Below, piece by piece: positions 14,999-21,799 of a stretch of 34,494 nucleotides of DNA. Origin of the DNA: Streptomyces humi (GTDB taxonomy: Bacteria > Actinomycetota > Actinomycetes > Streptomycetales > Streptomycetaceae). Location of the stretch: assembly GCF_001005085.2 (NCBI RefSeq), contig NZ_LBMU02000005.1, positions 1 through 34,494 on the forward strand, in the 5' to 3' direction. Numbering within the stretch: the stretch's first letter is position 1; every line of letters starts with the position of its first letter. The notes beneath the pieces were generated by a model. That model saw nothing but the letters and a program-made list of their open reading frames with translations, was not told the DNA's origin and searched no databases. Both the position numbers and the translations under genes were made by a program.

Positions 14999-15484
14999 TC
15001 AGGTCAGTCTGATGGTTCCGTCGGTGACGGTCACGGCCGTCGACGGCAGGGGGCGGGTCGCCGGGCCTGAGATGACCTTGCCGTCCGCGATGGCGAACCG
15101 GCTCTTGTGGCAGGGGCACACGATCGCGCCGTCCTCCACCGCGGAGACGGTGCAGCCCTGGTGTGTGCAGACCGCCGAGAACGCCTTGAACTCGCCCTCG
15201 GTCGGCTGGGTGACGACCACCTTCGCGGCCTGGTCGACCAGCCCCCCGCCCACGGGGACGTCGGACGCCTTGCCCAGTTCCGTACCGCCGCCACCGGAGG
15301 TACCGGCGGACGGTTCACCGCTCTGTGACGGGGATGATCCGTCCTGCCCGGTGCCCAGGTCCGGCCCTCTCTCCTTCTCCTTGGTGCCGCACGCGGTCAG
15401 TGCGGCCGCGACGCCGGCGGCTCCCACCCCCGCCATGACGTTACGGCGGGTACGAGGTCCGGCGATGCCGGAGGACTCGGCCAT
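14999..15484 (-). CDS. Rieske [2Fe-2S] lipoprotein with Tat-like signal
   Basis: A 161-residue exported iron-sulfur protein. The N-terminus has a twin-arginine-like RTRRNVMAG (11-19) and a lipobox LTAC with Cys32, so it should be folded, exported and lipid-anchored. A Gly/Ser-rich linker spans about 48-68. The Rieske domain carries CTHQGC (Cys106, His108, Cys111) and CPCH (Cys123, Cys125, His126). Cys106/His108/Cys123/His126 bind the cluster, and Cys111/Cys125 would form the stabilising disulfide. It is an electron carrier of unknown partner; no oxygenase adjoins it. Its start faces the NRPS-cluster promoter region. Confidence 0.9.
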   Translation of the reverse strand: MAESSGIAGPRTRRNVMAGVGAAGVAAALTACGTKEKERGPDLGTGQDGSSPSQSGEPSAGTSGGGGTELGKASDVPVGGGLVDQAAKVVVTQPTEGEFKAFSAVCTHQGCTVSAVEDGAIVCPCHKSRFAIADGKVISGPATRPLPSTAVTVTDGTIRLT

Positions 15485-15668
15485 GCGTCACTTCCTGTCA
15501 CTCGGCTCGAAGCGGGCGGGGCGAGACGGCACCGCCCGGCACCAGAGGTGAATCCCTCGGCCCACCGTACCGATCAACGGCGGCCCCGATCGCGGGATTC
15601 AGGTGAACGTCACGTCGTACTTCGGCCATTTCCGGATCGGCCCGCGGAACTTCGGACAGTCCGCGCCC

Positions 15669-15703
15669 CGCGGCATGCTCACAATGCCGCGCGTGACATG
15701 TCA
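15669..15703. promoter_or_regulatory. Inverted repeat and adjacent palindrome
   Basis: CGCGGCAT (15669-15676) and ATGCCGCG (15684-15691) are exact inverted copies 7 nt apart. TGACATGTCA (15694-15703) follows as a perfect palindrome. They may be operators for the Rieske or the dehydrogenase promoter. No ligand is known. Confidence 0.45.
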
Positions 15704-15734
15704 AGGAAGTACCGCCCGGCCTCTGCGGCCGTGC

Positions 15735-15776
15735 TTGAACGCCGTATGTTCAACCTGCGCGGGGCCGCAGTTGAAC
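15735..15776. promoter_or_regulatory. Shared operator, copy A
   Basis: TTGAAC at 15735-15740, GTTCAAC at 15748-15754 and GTTGAAC at 15770-15776. The last two form a 29-bp inverted repeat with a 15-nt GC-rich middle, in which the symmetry continues (TGCG/CGCA) with one extra C. A closely matching element of identical length occurs at 21647-21675. It ends 23 nt before a candidate -35 box, an activator-like position. Confidence 0.6.
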
Positions 15777-15799
15777 GTGCGCGTCGGTACGACGGAATA

Positions 15800-15829
15800 T
15801 TGATCGCCTGCCGGACATCGGGTCATAGT
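15800..15829 (+). promoter_or_regulatory. Candidate promoter of the dehydrogenase operon
   Basis: TTGATC (15800-15805), an 18-nt spacer and CATAGT (15824-15829) approximate a housekeeping promoter just downstream of the shared operator. The start codon is about 165 nt further on, leaving a long leader. Confidence 0.35.
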
Positions 15830-15953
15830 GCTGTGCGGTGAGGACGAGCCGTGGGCCCGGCCGGTGGAATTCCGCCGGGCGCGCCGGTTTCCGCGATTCC
15901 TTCGTTCTCCCACCGTTCTGCTTTTCCCGCCCGCGCTCCGGCAGGGGGTTTCC

Positions 15954-16007
15954 GTGACCGTGCGAGAGACGACGTACCTCGAGTGGCCCGCACCATGCTG
16001 CAACTGA
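15954..16007 (+). CDS. Possible 17-residue upstream ORF
   Basis: GTG at 15954, preceded by AGGGGG, opens a 17-codon frame (VTVRETTYLEWPAPCCN) ending in TGA at 16005-16007. The dehydrogenase ATG at 15995 lies inside it in another frame and has no good ribosome binding site of its own. Translational coupling would explain how the dehydrogenase is translated. It could equally be chance. Confidence 0.25.
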   Translation: MTVRETTYLEWPAPCCN

Positions 16008-17038
16008 CCGACGCGGACGTGGCGGCCCTCCTGGAGAAGGTCGATGTCGTCGGCACCGTGCGCGAGGTGTTCCTCGCGCACGCGGCGGGCCGCACCGTGC
16101 TGCCCGAGGAGAGCTGCCTGCGCTGGACCAACGACGAGGGCGAGTCCTGCCGCAGCCTCAACATGCCCGGACTGGTGGAGATCGACGGGCGGCGGATCGC
16201 CGGTACGAAGATCATCAATGCGAGCCTGGGCAATCCCGACCGCGGGCTGGCCCGGGCCGGCGGCCTGATCCTCCTCTTCGACCTCACCACCGCCCGGCCG
16301 GTGTGCGCCCTGGACGCGGCCCACATCTCCGCCGGGCGCACCGCGGCGGTCAGCGTGCTCGCCACCGAACTGCTGTGGGCGGCGCCCGCGCGGACCGTCG
16401 CCGTCGTCGGAGCCGGCGCGCTGGCCGAGGCCCACCTGAACCTGGCGCTGCGCAGATGGTCCTCGGTCCGGCGGGTACGGATCCACGACCGGGTCCCCGA
16501 ACGCGCCGCCCGGCTCGCCGAACGCCTCGGCGACACCTACCGCACGGTCGCCTTCGACGTCGCCGCCGACGCCGAGCAGGCGGTGCGCGAGGCGGAGCTG
16601 ATCATCCCCGTGACCACCACGACCAGCGGCTACATCGCGGCCGACTGGATCGCCGAGGGGGCCGTCGCCGTCAACGTGTCGCTCGACGACCTCACCCCCG
16701 ACGCGCTGGCCGCCGCGGACCAGGTCGTCGTGGACGACTGGAGCCTGGTGGCGGCCGACACCACCCGCATCCTCGGCCGGATGCACCGCGCCGGCGACGT
16801 CCTGCCGCCGCCGCGCCACCGAACCCCGGACGCCCCGGACGCCCCGGATCACAGGGGCTCCCCTGACGGCCCGCGGAAGCGGCCCGCCGTCGAGGTCACC
16901 GCGGAACTGTGCGACCTCGTCGGCGGAACCACGGCCGGCCGCACGTCCGCCACCGACCGCATCGTCGTCAATCCCTTCGGCATGTCCCTGCACGATGTGG
17001 CGGTGGCGGGAAGGATCTACCAGGAATTCCTGAAATAG
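15995..17038 (+). CDS. SbnB/VioK-like dehydrogenase (ornithine cyclodeaminase family)
   Basis: A 347-residue member of the ornithine cyclodeaminase/mu-crystallin fold. The start MLQLTDADVAALLEKVD aligns with SbnB from memory, and the ending RIVVNPFGMSLHDVAVA matches SbnB's NPMGMAVFDIAIG. The Rossmann motif is VVGAGALAEAH (137-147). Phosphate-binding Arg115 lies in AGRTAAVS, and Lys72 in GTKIINAS. SbnB oxidatively splits the intermediate made by SbnA to give L-2,3-diaminopropionate; VioK plays this part in viomycin biosynthesis. No SbnA/VioB partner is in the window, so plain ornithine cyclodeaminase or an imine-related role stays open. It is the first gene of an operon with the VioC- and VioD-like genes. 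ATG 15995 is preferred over GTG 15983 on alignment. Confidence 0.78.
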   Translation: MLQLTDADVAALLEKVDVVGTVREVFLAHAAGRTVLPEESCLRWTNDEGESCRSLNMPGLVEIDGRRIAGTKIINASLGNPDRGLARAGGLILLFDLTTARPVCALDAAHISAGRTAAVSVLATELLWAAPARTVAVVGAGALAEAHLNLALRRWSSVRRVRIHDRVPERAARLAERLGDTYRTVAFDVAADAEQAVREAELIIPVTTTTSGYIAADWIAEGAVAVNVSLDDLTPDALAAADQVVVDDWSLVAADTTRILGRMHRAGDVLPPPRHRTPDAPDAPDHRGSPDGPRKRPAVEVTAELCDLVGGTTAGRTSATDRIVVNPFGMSLHDVAVAGRIYQEFLK

Positions 17039-17062
17039 CCAGCTCCTGCTTTGACCGGCGAT

Positions 17063-17072
17063 GTTCCGGAAC
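17063..17072. promoter_or_regulatory. Perfect 10-bp palindrome after the dehydrogenase gene
   Basis: GTTCCGGAAC lies 25 nt after the dehydrogenase stop in the 256-bp gap before the hydroxylase gene. The gap is long for an operon, so it may hold a second promoter or a processing site. Nothing more is seen there. Confidence 0.25.
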
Positions 17073-17294
17073 GACCCGTCATCGCCCGGTGAGGAGTGCG
17101 AAGCAGCGTTCGCTACGGCAGCGCAGAGCACACAGCAATCGGATTTTGTGCGGATGTCGATGTCGAAGGATCGCGACCGACGGTGCCCGAGAACGGGTCA
17201 CCTCGTCGGCGGCACCTTCTCAACGGGCCGGAGAGAACTTCTCGACGGCGTATCCGGAAATTCGCCCGACCAAGGTATGGAGAGGAACACCAGA

Positions 17295-18296
17295 ATGGAC
17301 AGGCTGGAACTCGACCCGGTGGAGATCAGCGCGGTCGGCGAACTCCTCGACGAGTGCGAGGACGCCTTCGCCACCCTCGACACCGAGGACGCCCTGCACC
17401 GGGCCACCCTGCTCGCCCACGAACTCCCCGACAGGATCCGCCTCCACCTCAACGCCTTCCGCCTGGAACAGCTCTCGGGCGTGCTGTGCATCTCCGGCTA
17501 CCGCGTCGACCACGCGCGGCTCGGGCCGACCCCGTCCCACTGGCGCGACCGGCCCGCGCCCTCCCCGGCCCACCGGGAGGAACTGCTGCTGATGCTGTAC
17601 AGCTCCCTGCTCGGCGATCCGTTCTGCTGGGCCACCCAGCAGGACGGCCGGATGATCCACGACATCGTGCCCATCCAGGGCCACGAGCACGAGCAACTCG
17701 GCTCCAGCAGCGAGGCGTTGCTCACCTGGCACACCGAGGACGCCTTCCATCCGCTGCGCGGCGACTTCCTGTCCTTCGCCTGCCTCAGGAACCCCTACCG
17801 GGCCGCGACGACCGTCGGGTACGCCGACGCGCTGCGGCTGCCGGACGACCTGCGGGACGTCCTCTTCCAGGAGCGGTTCGTCATCCTCCCCGACGAGTCC
17901 CACCTCGGCAAGAACAACTCCCGCCCCACCGCAGGGGCGTTCGACACCATCGAGCGGATGCAGACGGATCCGGACCGGGTGGCCGTCCTCTTCGGCGACC
18001 CGGAACAGCCCTACCTCAGGGCCGACCCGTACTTCATGAGCGTCGGCGACGAGGACGACGAGGCACGCCTCGCGCTGGACGCCCTGGTGAAGGCGATGGA
18101 CGAGGTGATGTTCGACGTCGTCCTCGAAAGCGGCGACTTCTGCTTCCTCGACAACTTCCGTGTCGTCCACGGCCGCAAGCCCTTCAAGGCCCGCCACGAC
18201 GGGACCGACCGCTGGCTGAAGCGGATCAACGTCACCGGCGACCTCCGCAAGTCCCGGGCCGCCCGCGAGGCGAGGGCGGTCCGGGCCGGCAGCTGA
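17295..18296 (+). CDS. Fe(II)/2-oxoglutarate arginine beta-hydroxylase, VioC-like
   Basis: A 333-residue enzyme of the clavaminate synthase-like family. It matches VioC from memory across LLMLYSSLLGDPFCWATQQDGR and the iron site WHTEDAF (His146, Glu148). The distal ligand is His292 in RVVHGRKPF. Arg306/Arg310 in RWLKRIN bind 2-oxoglutarate. VioC makes 3-hydroxy-L-arginine, the precursor that VioD cyclises to capreomycidine, and a VioD-like gene follows 49 bp downstream. Where VioC (from memory) has LRVDGDF with two guanidinium-contacting Asp, this protein has LRADPYF: the first Asp is kept (244), the second is Tyr246. Substrate could therefore differ. ATG 17277 is an in-frame alternative start. 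Confidence 0.88.
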   Translation: MDRLELDPVEISAVGELLDECEDAFATLDTEDALHRATLLAHELPDRIRLHLNAFRLEQLSGVLCISGYRVDHARLGPTPSHWRDRPAPSPAHREELLLMLYSSLLGDPFCWATQQDGRMIHDIVPIQGHEHEQLGSSSEALLTWHTEDAFHPLRGDFLSFACLRNPYRAATTVGYADALRLPDDLRDVLFQERFVILPDESHLGKNNSRPTAGAFDTIERMQTDPDRVAVLFGDPEQPYLRADPYFMSVGDEDDEARLALDALVKAMDEVMFDVVLESGDFCFLDNFRVVHGRKPFKARHDGTDRWLKRINVTGDLRKSRAAREARAVRAGS

Positions 18297-18345
18297 ATCC
18301 GAACCGGCCGGCCGCCGGCTCCCATCCCGAGACCGAGGCGACACG

Positions 18346-19461
18346 ATGAGACTGCGCTCCGCGCCCCTCGAAGACTGGCTGCGCGACTACTACTTCACCG
18401 CCGAGATCGACATCAGCTCCAGCGGCGTCCACTCCTACTCCATGGCGGAACTGCGGGCGCTCACCGGCCTGCGCCACGCCGACGTCGACCGGCTCGTCTT
18501 CGACGACGGCTACTCCCTCGGCGCGCCCGAGGTACGGGCCGCCGTCGCCCGCCACGTCGGCGGTGTCGAAGCCGACCACGTCATGACGACGAGCGGCTCC
18601 GGCGAGGCCGTCTCCCTCGTCCTGAGCGCCCTGCTCCAGGCCGGCGACGAGGTCGTCGTAGTGGAACCCGGCTACCACCTGCTCACCGAGTACGCGACCG
18701 CCCTGGGCTGCCGGATCCGGACCTGGGAGCTGGACGCCGACCAGGACTGGCGGCCGGACCTGGACGCACTCGCCGCACTGGTCAACCCCCACACCCGGGC
18801 CGTCATCGTCAACTTCCCGCAGAACCCGACCGGGGCCACCCTCACCGAGACGGAACTGCACCGGCTGCTCGCCGTCGCCGACCGGGTCGGCGCGTACGTG
18901 CTGTGGGACGGGGCCTTCACCGACCTCACCTACGACACGCCACCGCTGCCCGGTGTCCCGGCCCTGTACGACCGGGCAGTGGCCTTCGGCACCTTCTCGA
19001 AGGCGTTCGGGCTGCCCGGCCTGCGGTTCGGCTGGTGCGTCGCGCCGCCCTCCCTGCTCGCCGACTGTGTGCGCATCCGGGACTACACCACCCTGCACGT
19101 CTCGCCGCTCGTCGAGCTCCTCGCGCTCGGCGTCCTGGACAACGCGCGGGCGTTCATCCAGCCGCGCCTGGAACAGGCCGCGGCGGGCCGCGCCACCCTG
19201 CTGGAGTGGGCGGCGGCCCATCCGGACCTGGTGTCCCTGGTGGCACCGGCCGGCGGGGTCACGGCCTTCCCACGGCTGAAGGGGATCGGCGACACGGACG
19301 AGTTCTGCGACGAGCTGTTCCAGAAGCGGGGCGTCCTGGTCATCCCGGGCTCCTGCTTCGGGCACCCCCAGCACGTCCGGATCGGCTTCGGCGGCAAGGC
19401 CGAACAGCTCACCGAGGGACTGGACCGGCTGGCGTCCGCGCTGCGCGGCGCCCGCCGCTGA
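18346..19461 (+). CDS. Capreomycidine synthase-like PLP enzyme, VioD family
   Basis: A 371-residue fold-type I PLP enzyme. Family-specific stretches recalled from VioD recur here: DISSSGVHSYSMAEL (23-37), NFPQNPTG (156-163), LWDGAFTDL (186-194) and FGTFSKAFGLPGLRFGWC (214-231). Lys219 binds PLP, Asp188 contacts the pyridine nitrogen, and Arg227 contacts the phosphate. VioD removes the hydroxyl of 3-hydroxyarginine and closes the ring to give (2S,3R)-capreomycidine. The sequence is unlike the enduracididine enzyme MppP. It follows the hydroxylase gene closely and is the last gene of this operon. The ribosome binding site is weak (GAGG). Confidence 0.85.
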   Translation: MRLRSAPLEDWLRDYYFTAEIDISSSGVHSYSMAELRALTGLRHADVDRLVFDDGYSLGAPEVRAAVARHVGGVEADHVMTTSGSGEAVSLVLSALLQAGDEVVVVEPGYHLLTEYATALGCRIRTWELDADQDWRPDLDALAALVNPHTRAVIVNFPQNPTGATLTETELHRLLAVADRVGAYVLWDGAFTDLTYDTPPLPGVPALYDRAVAFGTFSKAFGLPGLRFGWCVAPPSLLADCVRIRDYTTLHVSPLVELLALGVLDNARAFIQPRLEQAAAGRATLLEWAAAHPDLVSLVAPAGGVTAFPRLKGIGDTDEFCDELFQKRGVLVIPGSCFGHPQHVRIGFGGKAEQLTEGLDRLASALRGARR

Positions 19462-19483
19462 GCACGGACGACCACCACCCGGT

Positions 19484-19544
19484 CCCTCCGCGGAGGGATG
19501 GCGCCGCCCCTCGGGCGAGGGACGGCGCCATCCCTGCGGCAGGG
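19484..19544. promoter_or_regulatory. Array of three consecutive GC-rich hairpins
   Basis: Three CCCT...AGGG stem-loops follow one another. They are CCCTCCGCGGAGGG (19484-19497), CCCTC-GGGC-GAGGG (19508-19521) and CCCTG-CGG-CAGGG (19532-19544). The middle one is extended by exact outer arms ATGGCGCCG (19498-19506) and CGGCGCCAT (19523-19531), giving a 14-bp stem with one mismatch. They lie between the VioD-like stop and the kinase gene. They may terminate the upstream operon, act as a protein-binding array, or be a dispersed REP-like element. Confidence 0.7.
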
Positions 19545-19568
19545 GACGTCCCGCCCGTCCGCGACTGC

Positions 19569-19574
19569 CATAAT
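19569..19574 (+). promoter_or_regulatory. Candidate -10 box, leaderless kinase transcript
   Basis: CATAAT at 19569-19574 is close to the TATAAT-type -10 consensus and overlaps the kinase ATG at 19573. A start of transcription 7-8 nt downstream would fall on the in-frame GTG at 19582, as expected of a leaderless mRNA. No convincing -35 is seen; GACGTC at 19545-19550 is at an acceptable distance. Confidence 0.35.
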
Positions 19575-20886
19575 GACCGGCGTGAACCGTGCGACAGCCT
19601 GGCGCGACGCCTGGACAGGGACGCTGGGACGGATCGCGGCGTCCCCCCGCGCACGAACCCTCGTCGCATGGTCGCTGGGCCTGCTGGCCGTCGCCGAATC
19701 CCTGGCGGAGTTCGTCGCCGAGCACGGGTCCATCCCGCGCCTTCTCGCGGACACCGCCTCCACGGCCGCCCGCGACGGCAGCGCCACCGGCGTCCAGTTC
19801 ACGATGATCGTCGGACTGGTCTGCCTGTCCACCGCGTTGCCGCTGGCCCTCCTGCGGCCCCTGACGGCCGGCCTCACCGTCACCGTCGTCAGCATCGGCT
19901 CGCTCACGATCTTCCACACCCTGACCCTGGCGGGCATCGCCGCCCAGCTCGTCGCGCAGTACCGGCTCGCCCGCGGCGGCCGGGTCCTCGTGGCCGGACT
20001 GTGCGCGGTGCCCTTCCTCGCCCTGGCCCTGCCCGCGTCCGACGACACCGGCTACCGGGTCCGGGTCGTCCTGCTCGCGGCCCTGGTCCCCGCGGCCGCC
20101 CTCGCGGGCCTCGCCCGGCGCGCCGGCGAACACCAGCGCGAACACACCGCCGTCCGCGAGGTCATGGCCGGCACCCAGTGGGAGCACGCGGCCCGCGGCG
20201 AACGTGCGCGCATCGTCCGCGAACTCCACGACGTCGTCGGCCACCACGTCTCCATGATCGCCGTGCAGGCCGAGACGGCCCGGGTCGCCACCGCCGGCAT
20301 GCCCGCCCAGGGAGCGGAACGACTGCTCGGCATCGGCGACACCGCCCGCGCCGCCCTCACCGAGATGCGCCGCCTGCTCGGCGTGCTCCGCGAGGACACC
20401 GGGACCGTCACCGGCGGCGAGCGCCGGCCGCAGCCCGACCTCGGCCGGCTCAACGAACTCCTCGACGAGGCCCGTACGGCGTCCGGGACCTCCGTCCGGC
20501 TCATCCTGAGCGGATCCCCGCGCGTCCTCGACCCCGGCATCGAACTCGCCGCCTACCGCATCGTCCAGGAATCCCTGACCAACGCCCGCAAACACGCCAC
20601 GGGCGCCGCAGTCGACGTCGAACTGCACTACTCCGACGACGCGTTGCACGTGGGAGTCCGCGACAACGGACCCGGCCCGCCCGACTCGGCCTCCGACGGG
20701 GGACACGGGCTGCTCGGCATGCGGGAGCGCGCCGCGGCCGTCGGCGGAGACGTCCGCACCGGCCCCGCCGCCGGCGGCGGGTTCCGCGTCGAGGCCCGCT
20801 TTCCCGCCGCGCCGCACGGTGAGACCCGCCGGGTACCGAGCCCGGTGGCACCCGCGCCGGAAGCCACAACGGAAGAGACCTCATGA
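19573..20886 (+). CDS. NarL-type sensor histidine kinase
   Basis: A 437-residue membrane kinase. Membrane helices lie at about 29-46, 76-95, 99-122, 136-154 and 164-182. The HisKA_3 dimerisation domain has phospho-acceptor His219 in [19 protein letters not shown]. The HATPase domain has the N-box [11 protein letters not shown]1 DNGPG and G2 GLLGMRERA. No large extracellular sensor domain exists, so the signal is probably sensed in the membrane. It phosphorylates the response regulator whose start overlaps its stop by 4 bp. ATG 19573 has no ribosome binding site; leaderless GTG 19582 is a good alternative. It lies between the two biosynthetic operons and is probably cluster-specific. Confidence 0.88.
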   Translation: MTGVNRATAWRDAWTGTLGRIAASPRARTLVAWSLGLLAVAESLAEFVAEHGSIPRLLADTASTAARDGSATGVQFTMIVGLVCLSTALPLALLRPLTAGLTVTVVSIGSLTIFHTLTLAGIAAQLVAQYRLARGGRVLVAGLCAVPFLALALPASDDTGYRVRVVLLAALVPAAALAGLARRAGEHQREHTAVREVMAGTQWEHAARGERARIVRELHDVVGHHVSMIAVQAETARVATAGMPAQGAERLLGIGDTARAALTEMRRLLGVLREDTGTVTGGERRPQPDLGRLNELLDEARTASGTSVRLILSGSPRVLDPGIELAAYRIVQESLTNARKHATGAAVDVELHYSDDALHVGVRDNGPGPPDSASDGGHGLLGMRERAAAVGGDVRTGPAAGGGFRVEARFPAAPHGETRRVPSPVAPAPEATTEETS

Positions 20887-21584
20887 GCACGCCGTCCGCG
20901 CCGATCCGGATCGTGATCGCCGACGACCACCTGGTGGTCCGCACCGGCTTCGCCGCGCTGCTGGACTCCCAGCCCGACTTCACCGTCGTCGAGACCGCCT
21001 CCAACGGAACCGAGGCCGTGCGTGTCTGCCGCGAGAAGTCCCCGGACGTCGTCCTCATGGACATCCGCATGCCCGAGATGGACGGCATCGAGGCCACCCG
21101 CCGGCTCGTCGGCACCGCGCCCGACACCAGCGGCGCCCCACGCGTCCTCATCCTCACCACGTTCGACCTCGACGAGTACGTGTACGACGCCCTGCGCGCC
21201 GGCGCCAGCGGCTTCCTCCTCAAAGAGGCCACCGCGGAACGGCTCTTCGACGCCGTACGCGTCGTCGCCGCCGGGGACGCGCTCCTCGCACCCGGCATCA
21301 CCCGCCGGCTCATCAGCGAGTTCGCCATGATGCCAGCCAGGGCCGAGACCGCGCCCCCGCCCGGACTACAGGCCCTGACGGCCCGTGAGACCGAGGTGCT
21401 GCTGCTCATCGCTGAGGGCCTGTCCAACCCGGAGATCGCCGCCCGCCTCGTCGTCGGCGAGGAGACGGTCAAGACCCACGTCAGCCGCATCCTCACCAAG
21501 CTGGGCCTGCGCGACCGCACCCAGGCCGTCATCGCGGCGTACGAGTCGGGACTCGTCGTCCCGCGCTCGCGGAAATCCGAATAG
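20883..21584 (+). CDS. NarL/LuxR-type response regulator
   Basis: A 233-residue two-domain regulator. The receiver domain has acidic pair Asp14-Asp15, phospho-acceptor Asp60 in [13 protein letters not shown], Thr92/Thr93 and Lys114 in FLLKEAT. The LuxR helix-turn-helix is at about 165-225 ([25 protein letters not shown], then [14 protein letters not shown]). All phosphorylation residues are intact. ATGA overlap with the kinase gene implies coupled translation. It is a candidate binder of the 29-bp inverted repeats upstream of the two biosynthetic operons; this is inferred from position only. Confidence 0.9.
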   Translation: MSTPSAPIRIVIADDHLVVRTGFAALLDSQPDFTVVETASNGTEAVRVCREKSPDVVLMDIRMPEMDGIEATRRLVGTAPDTSGAPRVLILTTFDLDEYVYDALRAGASGFLLKEATAERLFDAVRVVAAGDALLAPGITRRLISEFAMMPARAETAPPPGLQALTARETEVLLLIAEGLSNPEIAARLVVGEETVKTHVSRILTKLGLRDRTQAVIAAYESGLVVPRSRKSE

Positions 21585-21646
21585 CCGGGCCCGGCGCCGG
21601 CTTCCCGCGCCGGCCCGCGCGGCCGAAGGAACACCGGTACGCGGGT

Positions 21647-21675
21647 GTTCAACTGCGGCGCCGCGGCATTTGAAT
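21647..21675. promoter_or_regulatory. Shared operator, copy B
   Basis: GTTCAAC (21647-21653), 15 nt of GC-rich sequence, then TTTGAAT (21669-21675): 29 bp in total, the same length and spacing as the element at 15748-15776. It lies 125 nt before the ABC exporter start, so it probably governs the exporter-MbtH-hydrolase-NRPS operon. A TTGCCA (21706-21711) downstream may be a -35 box, but no clear -10 follows. Confidence 0.55.
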
Positions 21676-21799
21676 GCGTCTGAATCCGCCCGGGAACTGA
21701 ACGCGTTGCCACCTCAGGCAGCCCTCGGGGATGCTTGCAGCCGAGCGAAGCTGTGCCGTGAGGAATAACGCGAGGAAATCCCGTGAGGAGAGGTCCGCT

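Larger units (their letters stand above)
15485..15953. other. Regulatory region at the left edge of the NRPS cluster
   Basis: This gap between the divergent Rieske and dehydrogenase genes contains no plausible ORF but several symmetric elements. They are an 8-bp inverted repeat (15669-15691), a perfect TGACATGTCA palindrome (15694-15703), three TTGAAC-type half-sites (15735-15776) and a candidate promoter (15800-15829). The cluster probably begins here. Confidence 0.6.

Noticed and set aside
17061..17294. N-terminal extension of the hydroxylase to ATG 17061
   Set aside because: The added 78 residues have no family similarity; alignment with VioC and a GAGAGG ribosome binding site favour ATG 17295.
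18346..19461. Assignment as enduracididine enzyme MppP
   Set aside because: MppP, as recalled, lacks the ISSSGVH start and the FGTxSKAxGLPGLRxGWC stretch. The match is to VioD/capreomycidine synthase.
18232..20817. 861-codon minus-strand open frame
   Set aside because: A shadow of the VioD-like and kinase genes; Gly/Asp/Val-rich with no family features.
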